DNA of 57,901 nucleotides from JAGPUQ01 sp041594335 (GTDB lineage: Bacteria; Pseudomonadota; Gammaproteobacteria; Pseudomonadales; Porticoccaceae). The stretch spans positions 1 through 57,901 of the forward strand of contig JBFHML010000010.1 of assembly GCA_041594335.1 (NCBI GenBank), written 5' to 3'. Numbering within the stretch: position 1 is the stretch's first letter; each line of letters begins with the position of its first letter. The notes beneath the pieces are model-generated. The model was not told the DNA's origin and made no database searches. It was given only the letters and a program-made list of their open reading frames with translations. This document shows, piece after piece, positions 1-7,782 of this stretch. Made by a program: the position numbers and the translations under genes.

Positions 1-324
1 GGCAGGGGCGGCGAGGATGCGCAACAGGTGTTCTCCCTGCGGGATGCGCAATGCGCAGCGCTCCGGAGAATGCTTGCGGAAAGCCGCGAGGAACGGGAGC
101 GGCAGGTATCCGGTTGGCGCGAAGAAGTGCGCAAATTGGACGAGGCGCTGCAGGAAGCGCAAATGTTTGTGCGCGCGCGCGAGGCCGATGTGGCCGAACT
201 CCGCGGGTGCTGCGATGCACTTGAACTCCAACTGGCAGACTTGCGTGCACGGCATGATGCTGTGGTCAATTCGCGAACTTGGCGTTATTCACGGCGCCTG
301 CGACGATTTTTGAGGCTGGAATGA
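1..324 (+). CDS. C-terminal fragment of a coiled-coil glycan-biosynthesis protein (5' end outside window)
   Basis: The frame is open from the first base and stops at 322-324, so only the last 107 residues are seen. They are rich in Arg, Glu, Leu and Ala with a heptad-like spacing, which indicates a coiled coil. The final residues read NSRTWRYSRRLRRFLRLE. A coiled coil followed by a Ser-x-(S/T)-Trp-Arg basic tail is common at the C-terminus of large bacterial glycosyltransferase or methyltransferase proteins in O-antigen and capsule clusters. The stop overlaps the next gene's ATG (ATGA), so translation is probably coupled to the glycosyltransferase downstream. The catalytic domain is missing from the window, so the enzyme class cannot be given. 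Confidence 0.6.
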   Translation, partial: GRGGEDAQQVFSLRDAQCAALRRMLAESREERERQVSGWREEVRKLDEALQEAQMFVRAREADVAELRGCCDALELQLADLRARHDAVVNSRTWRYSRRLRRFLRLE

Positions 325-1544
325 TCGATTCTTCGGTACAGGTGTTTACCAGTATCACCGCTAATTATCTCCCCAAGGCGCGCGTCTTGGCGCACTCCAT
401 CAAGCGCCTGGCACCGGAAGTCCGCTTCCACTTGGTGTTGAGTGATGACCCTCCCGCGCATTTCGCCTTGGCCGATGAGCCTTTCGATAATCTCATTGGG
501 CTGAACGATCTTGGCTTAGGGCAGGACCGCCGGTGGCTATTCGGCCATACGGTAGTCGAACTCTGCACCGCGGTGAAAGGCGCCGCATTCCAATACCTTT
601 TCGATCATTGTGGTGCCGCCAAAGCCTTTTACTTCGATCCCGACACTGTGGTATTCGGGCGCCTGGAGGAGCTTTGCGACCACCTCGATCGGCATAGTGC
701 CATCCTCACGCCCCATCAATGTGTTCCCGAGCAGGGCTTGGAGGCGATCGCCGATAATGAACTGGCGAGCCTCAAACATGGCGTGTTCAACCTAGGTTTC
801 CTGGGTGTTTGCGGTGATGCCGCGGGGCGGCAATTGGTGGATTGGTGGGCCGAGCGTTTGCGGTCGTTCTGTCACGATGATTTTGCGCGCGGGCTTTTCA
901 CGGACCAGCGTTGGATGGATCTCGCACCCTGTTTTTTTCCCGATGCGGCGATTATTCGGGATCCCGGATTCAATGTCGCCACCTGGAATCTCACCCACCG
1001 GAAAATTACCGGGAGCCTGGCGGAAGGCGTCCTGGTCAATGGCCTGCCGCTGGGTTTTTATCACTTTTCAGGCTTTGACTCCGGCGCGCAGGAGATCATG
1101 CTGCACAAATACGGTCGCGATAATCCGGTGCTGGTCGAGTTGCGGCAGTGGTATCTGGAGGAATGCGAAAAGCAAGGACAGGCCGAGCTCGGCAGTCGCG
1201 GCGCCCGCTGGTCGAAGTTTGACGATGGCACCCCAATCGAACCCCGGCAACGCATTCTTTATCGCGAGCGACTCGACCTCCAGCGCGCCTTCCCGGATCC
1301 GTTCGCCACGGCCGATCCTACACGGAGCTATCTTCATTGGTGGCGCGTCAATGCGCCGTCGGATGCCGCAGTAGGCGGTTTCCAGGCGGCGCCGGATGCC
1401 CCCTACCGCCGTGTGCTCCAGGAGTTTCTCGAGTACACCGCCATGCGGGTGCGCAAGTCGCCCCGATTGGGTCGGTGGGGGCGTGCCTGTCTGTTGTCCC
1501 CCCTAGCGGTGGCGCAGCGGTTGACTCGCTTGTTGCCCGGTTGA
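321..1544 (+). CDS. Glycosyltransferase, GT-A fold, DXD type (GT8/nucleotide-diphospho-sugar transferase-like)
   Basis: 407 residues, probably transferring a nucleotide-activated sugar onto a surface glycan in the cytoplasm. The start ATG at 321 overlaps the previous stop. It gives a natural N-terminus (SVQVFTSITANYLPKARVLA) of the GT-A type, in which the enzyme scans from a first beta strand. An Asp-Pro-Asp motif at residues 106-108, inside FYFDPDTVVFG, fits the metal/nucleotide-binding DXD of this fold. The last ~45 residues are a separate basic, amphipathic segment (RLGRWGR then PL and several Arg) that closely resembles the tail of the next protein, although the catalytic folds differ. 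Only 7 bases separate the two genes. Donor and acceptor cannot be read from sequence. Confidence 0.75.
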   Translation: MIDSSVQVFTSITANYLPKARVLAHSIKRLAPEVRFHLVLSDDPPAHFALADEPFDNLIGLNDLGLGQDRRWLFGHTVVELCTAVKGAAFQYLFDHCGAAKAFYFDPDTVVFGRLEELCDHLDRHSAILTPHQCVPEQGLEAIADNELASLKHGVFNLGFLGVCGDAAGRQLVDWWAERLRSFCHDDFARGLFTDQRWMDLAPCFFPDAAIIRDPGFNVATWNLTHRKITGSLAEGVLVNGLPLGFYHFSGFDSGAQEIMLHKYGRDNPVLVELRQWYLEECEKQGQAELGSRGARWSKFDDGTPIEPRQRILYRERLDLQRAFPDPFATADPTRSYLHWWRVNAPSDAAVGGFQAAPDAPYRRVLQEFLEYTAMRVRKSPRLGRWGRACLLSPLAVAQRLTRLLPG

Positions 1545-1551
1545 TGCGCGC

Positions 1552-3693
1552 ATGTCGCCCCTGACGGCGCCGTTGGTCTGCCTACATTTGAACCGCCGCG
1601 CCGAAGTGGCCGCGGCGACGGATGCCGTCGGACTGTGGCGCGAGACGTTGCCGGAGTTGGAGGTGTTGGTGGCTGGGCCGCCGGACCTGGGCGCGGTCTC
1701 CGTGGGAGAGACTCTGCCGGTGCCTCCCGACAGCGGCATGCGGACTACCGTTCTCGCGGCGAGCGCCGCCCGCCCGAATCGAGATATCGCCTATGTGCGG
1801 GTTGGCGTGGATCTGGGGAGCGATTGGGTTGAAGGGTTGGCCCGCGCGCTGCGGCGCGATACGCGGGTGGGCGTTGCCATCCCCTTGTGCGATGCACTGC
1901 AGTTGTTTTCACCCTATTCTGGGGCCAGACCGGGCTGGGTTCAGGCCTCACAGCTGCGTACCTGGTTGACGCGCTTTTCTCGCGACCACGTCTTCGAGGT
2001 GCCCCGGGTACTGCCGATCTGCGGCTATTTTCGCGCCGCGGCCTTGGCATCTCTGGCGCTAGAGCCGCCGGATGAGGATGTTGCCGGACGGTTGCGTGCA
2101 GGAGGTTGGTCGGTCGTTGCCTGTGATTGGGTGTTTGCCCACTGGCCGGGGGGGAAGTTGGCAGAACCCATGGCGCCAGAGGACGGCGATGTCCGGGCGT
2201 TCAATGCGCATCATCCCTTGGCCTTGCTGCGCCGCCAACTTGCGGATGCGCTCAGTGGCGGTCCGGCTGTCGTGCCTTCTCCGGCGCCGACCCTAAAACC
2301 TGTGCAGCTTCATATTACGCACAGTTGGGGGGGCGGCCTGGGGCGCTGGGTTCGCGATCTTTGCGCGGCCGATGATCGGCGGCACCACTTGGTGCTGCGG
2401 TCGTTGGGAGACTGGAGTGCGTTCGGGTACAGGCTGGCACTCTATGCAGGCGCTGGGCCAGCGGCGCCATTGCGGGAGTGGGTCCTGGATTTTCCCATTC
2501 GTTCGGTTGCCACAGTTCACTATCAATATCGTCGGGTACTTGAGGAGATTATTCGCGATTTCCAAGTCGACTTGGTGGCCGTTTCTTCGCTGATCGGACA
2601 CGCCTTGGACGCGTTGGACACGGGGTTACCGACGCTGGTGGCGTTACATGATTACTTCCCATTCTGTCCCGCATTGTCGATCCATTTCCGGAAAATATGC
2701 GATAGTTGTGACAGCCAGCGCTTAGCGACCTGCTTTGCCGAGAACCCGCTCAATCGCTTTTTTGCCGATACGGCGCCCACTCATTGGCTTGATATCCGCA
2801 CCCGGTATCTGGCATTGCTGCAGCGCCCTGGCGTCACGCTGGCTGCGCCGAGCGAGTCGGTATTGCGCCACTTGCGCGCCCTGGCCCCGGAGGTGGCAAA
2901 GGTCCCGGCTCAGGTGATCCCGAACGGCAGTACCCCCCTGGCGGCGTTGCCGCCGCCGGCCGGTGGACGACTGCGACTGCTGATTCTCGGCAGTCTGGCG
3001 CCCCAGAAGGGTGTTGGCTTGTTGCGTGCCGCCCTCGCCGAATTGACGTTATTTGCGGATCTGTATCTTCTGGGTTGTGGAGAGGAAGGTCGCGAATTCG
3101 AGGGCGTTCCGGCCGTGCGAGTGGTCCGCTCTTATCACGTCGAGGAGCTGCCGGAGTTGCTGGCCGAGATCCGCCCGCACGCCGGCCTGTTGCTATCCGT
3201 CGTCCCAGAAACCTTCAGTTACACCCTCAGTGAGCTCTGGATGCTGGGGGTGCCGCCGGTTGCCACCCGGGTGGGTGCCTTCGCCGACCGTATCACCGAT
3301 GGTCGGACCGGCTGGCTGGTCGAGCCGGATGCGGAAGCGTTGTTGGATCGCTTGCGGGTTCTCGACCGAGAGCGGGGGCTCCTCGAACAAGTGCGGACGG
3401 AGATACGTGGCGTGCCAGTATGGACGACACAGGCCATGGCTGCGGCCTATCGGGCAGCTACGCCGCTGCCCTTGGGGGTGGGAATTCCCGGGCCGGGGCC
3501 CAGCGCCCAGCGCCCCGCGCAGGCGGTGTCCCGGACGTTCGCGGTGGACCCGGACGCCGGGGCGCGGGAAGTAACCGGTGATTTTATCGATTATCTGCTT
3601 GGCAAGATCGCCGGCACCGCGCGCCTGGGCCGGTGGAGCCGGCGGTTGGTGGGGTTGCCGCTGCGGATGGTGCGTCGCATCGTGCTGAGGTAG
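1552..3693 (+). CDS. Two-domain glycosyltransferase with C-terminal GT4 (GT-B) domain
   Basis: 713 residues. The N-terminal ~230 residues look like a worn GT-A (GT2-like) domain, with a VCLHLNRR-like opening but no clear DXD pair. From about residue 240 a GT4-type GT-B enzyme follows: a Gly-rich acceptor loop (HSWGGGLGRW), HDYFPFCP followed by a Cys-x2-Cys pair (CDSC) and another Cys, the nucleotide-domain opening LLILGSLAPQKGVGLL, and the donor-binding stretch ETFSYTLSELWMLGVPPVAT. This C-terminal half should be the active transferase. The final 40 residues repeat the RLGRW-containing basic tail of the preceding glycosyltransferase. It is the last gene of the truncated + strand cluster and converges on xerC. 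Substrate unknown. Confidence 0.75.
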   Translation: MSPLTAPLVCLHLNRRAEVAAATDAVGLWRETLPELEVLVAGPPDLGAVSVGETLPVPPDSGMRTTVLAASAARPNRDIAYVRVGVDLGSDWVEGLARALRRDTRVGVAIPLCDALQLFSPYSGARPGWVQASQLRTWLTRFSRDHVFEVPRVLPICGYFRAAALASLALEPPDEDVAGRLRAGGWSVVACDWVFAHWPGGKLAEPMAPEDGDVRAFNAHHPLALLRRQLADALSGGPAVVPSPAPTLKPVQLHITHSWGGGLGRWVRDLCAADDRRHHLVLRSLGDWSAFGYRLALYAGAGPAAPLREWVLDFPIRSVATVHYQYRRVLEEIIRDFQVDLVAVSSLIGHALDALDTGLPTLVALHDYFPFCPALSIHFRKICDSCDSQRLATCFAENPLNRFFADTAPTHWLDIRTRYLALLQRPGVTLAAPSESVLRHLRALAPEVAKVPAQVIPNGSTPLAALPPPAGGRLRLLILGSLAPQKGVGLLRAALAELTLFADLYLLGCGEEGREFEGVPAVRVVRSYHVEELPELLAEIRPHAGLLLSVVPETFSYTLSELWMLGVPPVATRVGAFADRITDGRTGWLVEPDAEALLDRLRVLDRERGLLEQVRTEIRGVPVWTTQAMAAAYRAATPLPLGVGIPGPGPSAQRPAQAVSRTFAVDPDAGAREVTGDFIDYLLGKIAGTARLGRWSRRLVGLPLRMVRRIVLR

Positions 3694-3702
3694 TGGTGCA
3701 TC

Positions 3703-3728
3703 GGCCTGAGGGGGTGAACCCCCAAGCC
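3703..3728. terminator. Hairpin between convergent glycosyltransferase and xerC genes
   Basis: GGGGG at 3710-3714 and CCCCC at 3719-3723 enclose a TGAA tetraloop, with an outer GGC/GCC pairing (3703-3705 with 3726-3728). It lies in the 51-base gap between two converging stops. No T-run is visible on either side, so a transcription-terminator role rests on position and stem stability. Confidence 0.35.
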
Positions 3729-3744
3729 TAGCGCGTTGACGCCG

Positions 3745-4677
3745 TTATCCGTTTTCCGGGGGCTTGGTGCGCGATTGTCGCGCGGCCCGAGGGTGGGCGC
3801 CGTCGTAGACTTTGGCGAGATGTTGAAAGTCGAGATGCGTGTAGACCTGGGTGGTGGAGAGGTTGGCATGTCCCAGTAGATCCTGCACGGCCCGCAGGTC
3901 GCCGCTGGATTCGAGCAGGTGGCTGGCAAAGGAGTGGCGCAGCAGATGGGGGTGTAAGTGCCTTGATAGCCCCCGCCGACGCCCCAGCAGTGCCAAACGG
4001 ACTTGGATGGCGCGATGCCCGAGACGCCTGCCGCTGGCGCCGATAAACACCGCCGGTTGCGCCGTCCTGCACCAGGCGTCGCGCGCCCGCAGCCACTTTC
4101 GCAACGCGGCGCGGGCCTGCGTCCCGATCGGTAGGATTCGGGTCTTATTGCCCTTTCCCGTGACCCGCACCATGCCGGCGGCCAGGTCGAGCGCGGGTAG
4201 GTCCAGTGCCGCAAGTTCGGCAAGCCGCAAGCCGGAGGAATACAGCAGCTCGGCGATCGCGTGATCGCGTATCGCGAGCCGGTCGCCGTCGCAAGGAGCG
4301 TCCAGCAGTTCCTGCGCTTGGTCGACGTCGACCACCTCTGGCAATTTGCGCGCGCCCTTGGGGGCTCGGATACCGCGGCAGGGGTCGGCTTGGGTCCAGT
4401 TCCGAACCCGGGCGAAGCGAAATAGCGACCGGACCGACGCAAGCCAGCGTTGCAGACTCGCGCTGGAGCGGCCGGCAGCATGGAGGTGCGCCAGGCACTG
4501 GCGAATATGGTAGGGACGGAGATCGGCCAAAGTCCCGATACCCTGGACCGCAGACCAGTCCTGTAGGCGCTCGAGATCCCTCCGGTACGCAACGATGGTG
4601 TGGGCAGAGCAGCGTCGCTCGATATCCAGATAACGCGTGAAGGTGGTCAGTTGCTCTTCATTCGGGACTCCGGCCAC
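3745..4677 (-). CDS. xerC: Tyrosine recombinase XerC
   Basis: 310 residues (family about 300). With XerD it resolves chromosome dimers at dif, acting at the septum under FtsK. The N-terminal SAM-like core-binding domain spans residues 1-90 and the catalytic domain about 110-300. The catalytic set is complete: R151 in SSGLRLAEL, K175 in VTGKGNKTR, H244 and R247 in HLLRHSF, H270 in LLGHANLSTT, and the nucleophile Y279 in QVYTHLD. The start is GTG at 4677, preceded by GAGGAC. It is the last gene of the minus-strand lysA-dapF-DUF484-xerC run, the order known from Pseudomonas, so this is the housekeeping recombinase and not a sign of an integrated element. Confidence 0.95.
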   Translation of the reverse strand: MAGVPNEEQLTTFTRYLDIERRCSAHTIVAYRRDLERLQDWSAVQGIGTLADLRPYHIRQCLAHLHAAGRSSASLQRWLASVRSLFRFARVRNWTQADPCRGIRAPKGARKLPEVVDVDQAQELLDAPCDGDRLAIRDHAIAELLYSSGLRLAELAALDLPALDLAAGMVRVTGKGNKTRILPIGTQARAALRKWLRARDAWCRTAQPAVFIGASGRRLGHRAIQVRLALLGRRRGLSRHLHPHLLRHSFASHLLESSGDLRAVQDLLGHANLSTTQVYTHLDFQHLAKVYDGAHPRAARQSRTKPPENG

Positions 4678-4696
4678 GGCGGTCGTCCTCTACCGG

Positions 4697-5389
4697 TTAG
4701 CTCAAAAGGCGCGGGCAGACGCGATTGAGCACTTCGGCAATGTAGCTCAGAAACAGGGTGCCCATGCTGCTGCGATAGTGATTGGGGTCTTGGTGGCCAA
4801 TGGCGAGGATACCGAATACGCGACCGTGATAGAGGGGTACCGCCGCCACAGAGCCCACTAGTGTGGCGTGGTCGCCAAAGAGGAATTGCAATTCCTCACG
4901 ACGCAGTACTCCGCAAATCGCGCGGTTGCTGCGCAGCAGTGCGCCGATACTTTGATGCGCTTGTTCGAGCCCGACGACACGGGCGCTGCTCTCGGGCAGT
5001 GCCGTGGCGTCCCCGAGGAGCACCAAGTTGTAGTAGGGCACGTCGTAGTCGGAGGCCAAGCTGTGGTAGAGCGCATCCACGACTTCGGAGAGCTGGGTCG
5101 CTTCAAGCAACGCCAGAACCAAACGCTTGGTCTTCTCGAATAACTTGTCGTTTTCGCGTGCCGTGGCGAGCAGCGCATTGAGCCGTTGCCGCATTTCCAG
5201 GTTGCGGTCGCGCAGCACGCTGACTTGACGCTCGATGAGGGATACTGCGCTGCCGCTGTCGTGGGGCAGCAGCAGTGGCTCAAGCGCTTCGGGATGGCGC
5301 TCGAAAAAATCCGGATGTTCTCGCAAGTGCGCGATAATGCGGGATTCTTCAGCCCGCAAGGAGGCCTTGTCGGAATTTTTTGGGCTCAT
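4697..5389 (-). CDS. DUF484 family protein
   Basis: 230 residues. The family is found next to xerC in many gammaproteobacteria and has no firmly known function. The N-terminus contains the family hallmark HPDFFERHPEAL (about residues 26-37). A coiled-coil stretch follows (LIERQVSVLRDRNLEMRQRL), then a GAF-like domain ending in FGILAIGHQDPNHYRSSMGTLFLSYIAEVLNRV. The ATG at 5389 lies inside the dapF 3' end, a 41-base overlap in a different frame, which suggests translational coupling. The stop lies 19 bases before the xerC start. The GAF-like fold hints at small-molecule or protein binding, but no ligand can be named. Confidence 0.85.
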   Translation of the reverse strand: MSPKNSDKASLRAEESRIIAHLREHPDFFERHPEALEPLLLPHDSGSAVSLIERQVSVLRDRNLEMRQRLNALLATARENDKLFEKTKRLVLALLEATQLSEVVDALYHSLASDYDVPYYNLVLLGDATALPESSARVVGLEQAHQSIGALLRSNRAICGVLRREELQFLFGDHATLVGSVAAVPLYHGRVFGILAIGHQDPNHYRSSMGTLFLSYIAEVLNRVCPRLLS

Positions 5390-6215
5390 AGCGGATGCGT
5401 CCCTGAAACACGGTAACGGCGGGCCCTGTCAGGAACACCGACTTGCCCTCTCCGGCCCAGTCAATGGTCAAGGCGCCACCGGGCAGGTTGATGCGCACGG
5501 GTGAGTCTAGCAGGTCGCCGAGGATGCCTGCCACCGCGGCGGCACAGGCGCCGCTGCCGCAGGCGAGGGTCTCCCCGGCGCCGCGTTCGTATACGCGAAG
5601 ATCAACTTCATGGCGGTCATGGATCGCCATGAAGCCAACATTGACGCCTTCGGGGAATCGCGGGTGGGTGCAGATGCGACCGCCCAGCGTTTGGACCGGG
5701 GCACTGCCGACGTCGGTAACCAGCAGCACGGCATGGGGGTTGCCCATCGACAGCGCACGGAATTCCAGTGCCTGGTCATCAAGGTCGAGATGGTAGGTGG
5801 CGGCGCGGGTGGCGTCGGTGAGGGGAATCTCATCGGGAGCAAGCCGCGGTATGCCCATGTCGACCTGGTATTGGTTCCCGGCTTTATTGACCAGTTCCAG
5901 CACCCCCGCCATGGTTTCTACGCGTAGACGCTGTTTGGCTGACAAGCGCTGATCACGGACGAATTTGGCCAAGCAGCGGGCGCCGTTCCCGCATTGGGCT
6001 ACTTCGGAGCCATCGGAATTGAAAATACGGTAACGAAAATCGATTTCTGGCGTGCTCGGAGGTTCTACCACCAGGACTTGGTCGCAGCCGATACCGAAAT
6101 GGCGGTCGCTGAGATGGCGCGCCATTTCCGGGGTGATCGAGAGCTCCTGGGTGACCCCGTCGAGGACCACGAAGTCGTTACCCAGACCGTGCATCTTGGT
6201 GAAGCGAAGTAGCAC
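5349..6215 (-). CDS. dapF: Diaminopimelate epimerase DapF
   Basis: 288 residues (E. coli 274). It interconverts LL- and meso-diaminopimelate, giving the precursor of both lysine and peptidoglycan. The N-terminus FTKMHGLGNDFVVLDG is diagnostic. The catalytic cysteine pair is present, in QCGNGARC and in ACGSGACAAA. I chose the GTG at 6215 because it sits directly in front of LLRFTKMHG, the usual family start, one base after the lysA stop, with GGGA about 8 bases upstream. A longer frame begins with another GTG at 6245 inside lysA. The C-terminus has an extra ~14 residues that overlap the DUF484 start. LysA, the next enzyme of the pathway, is the gene just upstream. Confidence 0.96.
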   Translation of the reverse strand: MLLRFTKMHGLGNDFVVLDGVTQELSITPEMARHLSDRHFGIGCDQVLVVEPPSTPEIDFRYRIFNSDGSEVAQCGNGARCLAKFVRDQRLSAKQRLRVETMAGVLELVNKAGNQYQVDMGIPRLAPDEIPLTDATRAATYHLDLDDQALEFRALSMGNPHAVLLVTDVGSAPVQTLGGRICTHPRFPEGVNVGFMAIHDRHEVDLRVYERGAGETLACGSGACAAAVAGILGDLLDSPVRINLPGGALTIDWAGEGKSVFLTGPAVTVFQGRIRYEPKKFRQGLLAG

Positions 6216-6216
6216 G

Positions 6217-7473
6217 TCAATATCCCGGTAGTGGTCGTTCGCCACGCATCAGATCGGCCAGGGTCTCGCGGTCGCGGACGACGTGAAAATGGTCCTCGAC
6301 GACCATCACCTCGGCGCCGCGTGGGCGGCTGTTGTAGTTCGAGCTCATGGTGAAGCCGTAGGCTCCTGCATCCCGAACACAGAGCAGATCCCCTGGCGCC
6401 AGGCGCAACGGCCGGTCGCGACCGAGAAAATCCCCGGTTTCGCAAACCGGCCCGACGATATCGTAGTGCCGCTCGGAGGCGTCGCGCCTGGGGGTTGTGG
6501 GTTCGATGGCCATCCAAGCCTGGTAGAGCGCCGGTCGGACGAGGTCGTTCATGGCGGCATCGACGATGGCAAAATGCCGACCTTGGTTCTCCTTCAGGTA
6601 TTCAACGCGCGTGAGTAGCGCGCCGGCGGCAGCGGCGATGGAGCGGCCGGGTTCGAGCAATAGTTTGAGTCCCAAGGGATCGGTGCGGCGTCGCAGGGCG
6701 GCGATGTATGCCTCTGGTGCCGGCGGGGCCTCGTCGCGATAACACACCCCCAACCCCCCGCCCAGGTCGAGATGACGCAGCGTTACGCCATCTGCACGCA
6801 GGTCGTCGACCAGCAGCAGGACCCGCTCCAGCGCTGCTTCAAAAGGCGCGAGGGAGGTGAGTTGAGAGCCGATATGACAATCGACCCCCAATACCTCGAT
6901 GTGACGGAGTGACCGAGCCTGGGCGTAATAGGCCCGAGCTTCTCCAATGGGGAGGCCAAACTTGTTCTCCGACAAGCCGGTGGCGATGTAGGGGTGGGTG
7001 CCGGCGTCGACATCCGGGTTGACGCGGAGAGACACGGGTGCGCGCAGGCGCAAGGCGCCTGCCACTTCGTCGAGGCGTTCCAGTTCGGCCCCTGACTCCA
7101 CGTTGAAGCAATGAATTCCAGCGCGCAGGGCTTCGGCCATTTCGCGAGCGCTTTTCCCCACCCCGGAGAATACTACTTTCGCGGGGTCACCCCCGGCCGC
7201 TAGTACACGCGCGAGCTCGCCACCGGAGACAATGTCGAAGCCAGCGCCGAGTTGGGCGAGAAGATTCAATACGGCGATATTGGAATTGGCCTTGACCGCA
7301 TAGCAGATCAAGTGTTCGGTGCCGTTTAACGCGTCGGCATAGGCGCGGTAGTTGGCAGTCAGCGCCGCGCTGCTGTAGACATAGGTGGGCGTGCCTATCT
7401 GAGCGGCGATGGTTGCCAGCGGGACATTTTCGCAGTGTAGGTCGCCGGCTTGGTTGCGGTGAAAGTGCGCCAT
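6217..7473 (-). CDS. lysA: Diaminopimelate decarboxylase LysA
   Basis: 418 residues, a PLP-dependent decarboxylase of meso-diaminopimelate making lysine. It is a fold-type III (alanine racemase-like) enzyme. The PLP lysine lies in ICYAVKANSN, about 54 residues in. Other signatures are HIGSQLTSL, the glycine-rich phosphate loop DLGGGLGVCY, and the C-terminal substrate motif GPVCETGDFLGRDR with the catalytic Cys. The open frame reaches 7638, but ATG 7473 (AHFHRNQAGDLHCENV) matches family N-termini and leaves 10 bases after lptM; the longer version would run through lptM. It precedes dapF by one base, so the two lysine genes are co-transcribed. Confidence 0.96.
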   Translation of the reverse strand: MAHFHRNQAGDLHCENVPLATIAAQIGTPTYVYSSAALTANYRAYADALNGTEHLICYAVKANSNIAVLNLLAQLGAGFDIVSGGELARVLAAGGDPAKVVFSGVGKSAREMAEALRAGIHCFNVESGAELERLDEVAGALRLRAPVSLRVNPDVDAGTHPYIATGLSENKFGLPIGEARAYYAQARSLRHIEVLGVDCHIGSQLTSLAPFEAALERVLLLVDDLRADGVTLRHLDLGGGLGVCYRDEAPPAPEAYIAALRRRTDPLGLKLLLEPGRSIAAAAGALLTRVEYLKENQGRHFAIVDAAMNDLVRPALYQAWMAIEPTTPRRDASERHYDIVGPVCETGDFLGRDRPLRLAPGDLLCVRDAGAYGFTMSSNYNSRPRGAEVMVVEDHFHVVRDRETLADLMRGERPLPGY

Positions 7474-7483
7474 GATTGCGGGA

Positions 7484-7696
7484 TCAGTCCCCCGCGGCTT
7501 CAGGAGCGGGCGTCGGAGTGCCGGTGTTCGTCGCGGCGCCTTCTTCCACAACGCCGCCCGGGGTGGTGGACGATGTTTCGGGTTGCTGGACCGCAGGCGG
7601 TGGTAGAAACAGTGGACCCTTGTTGCCACAACCCGCAACCAGTACGGCCAGGAGCGGGAGAAGGAGCCGGACGCGAGCGATGGCGGAGATCGTCAT
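7484..7696 (-). CDS. lptM: Small outer-membrane lipoprotein LptM (YifL-like)
   Basis: About 70 residues. LptM helps assembly of the LPS transport translocon LptDE at the outer membrane. A short basic n-region and hydrophobic stretch lead to a lipobox LVAGC with Cys23 as the acylation site, immediately followed by the family signature GNKGPLFLPP. The remainder is a low-complexity Pro/Thr/Ala/Glu tail with no fold. I chose ATG 7696 because it gives a normal signal peptide and lies downstream of a TATAAT box; a longer version from ATG 7729 would begin inside that box. The gene sits just before lysA, as in Pseudomonas and E. coli relatives. Confidence 0.85.
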   Translation of the reverse strand: MTISAIARVRLLLPLLAVLVAGCGNKGPLFLPPPAVQQPETSSTTPGGVVEEGAATNTGTPTPAPEAAGD

Positions 7697-7728
7697 GGAA
7701 AAGCTTCGATGGCGGCGGTAGCGCGGCA

Positions 7729-7734
7729 TTATAA
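7729..7734 (-). promoter_or_regulatory. Candidate -10 box for the lptM-lysA-dapF-xerC operon
   Basis: On the minus strand the bases read TATAAT, a perfect sigma-70 -10 hexamer, about 33 bases before the chosen lptM ATG and within the 86-base gap after argH. The -35 region is poor (TTCGCC with a 19-base spacer is the best I see). Confidence 0.4.
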
Positions 7735-7741
7735 GGTGGCA

Positions 7742-7769
7742 CTGCCCAGTGCGGCGAATACCTGGGCAG
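7742..7769 (-). terminator. Inverted repeat after argH
   Basis: CTGCCCAG (7742-7749) and CTGGGCAG (7762-7769) form a perfect 8-bp stem with a 12-base loop, 14 bases after the argH stop and upstream of the lptM promoter box. There is no T-run, so it could be a weak terminator, an attenuator or an mRNA-stabilising stem. Confidence 0.35.
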
Positions 7770-7782
7770 GGCGCGGGTAAAT

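Noticed and set aside
3591..4592. 333-codon open frame on the minus strand, overlapping xerC
   Set aside because: It is a frame shadow of the XerC gene, with Arg/Pro/Ser-rich composition and no family signature; the XerC frame has a full catalytic set.
3745..4677. Tyrosine recombinase as a sign of an integrative element
   Set aside because: Gene order (lysA-dapF-DUF484-xerC) and length match housekeeping XerC; there are no att repeats, phage genes or tRNA junctions beside it.
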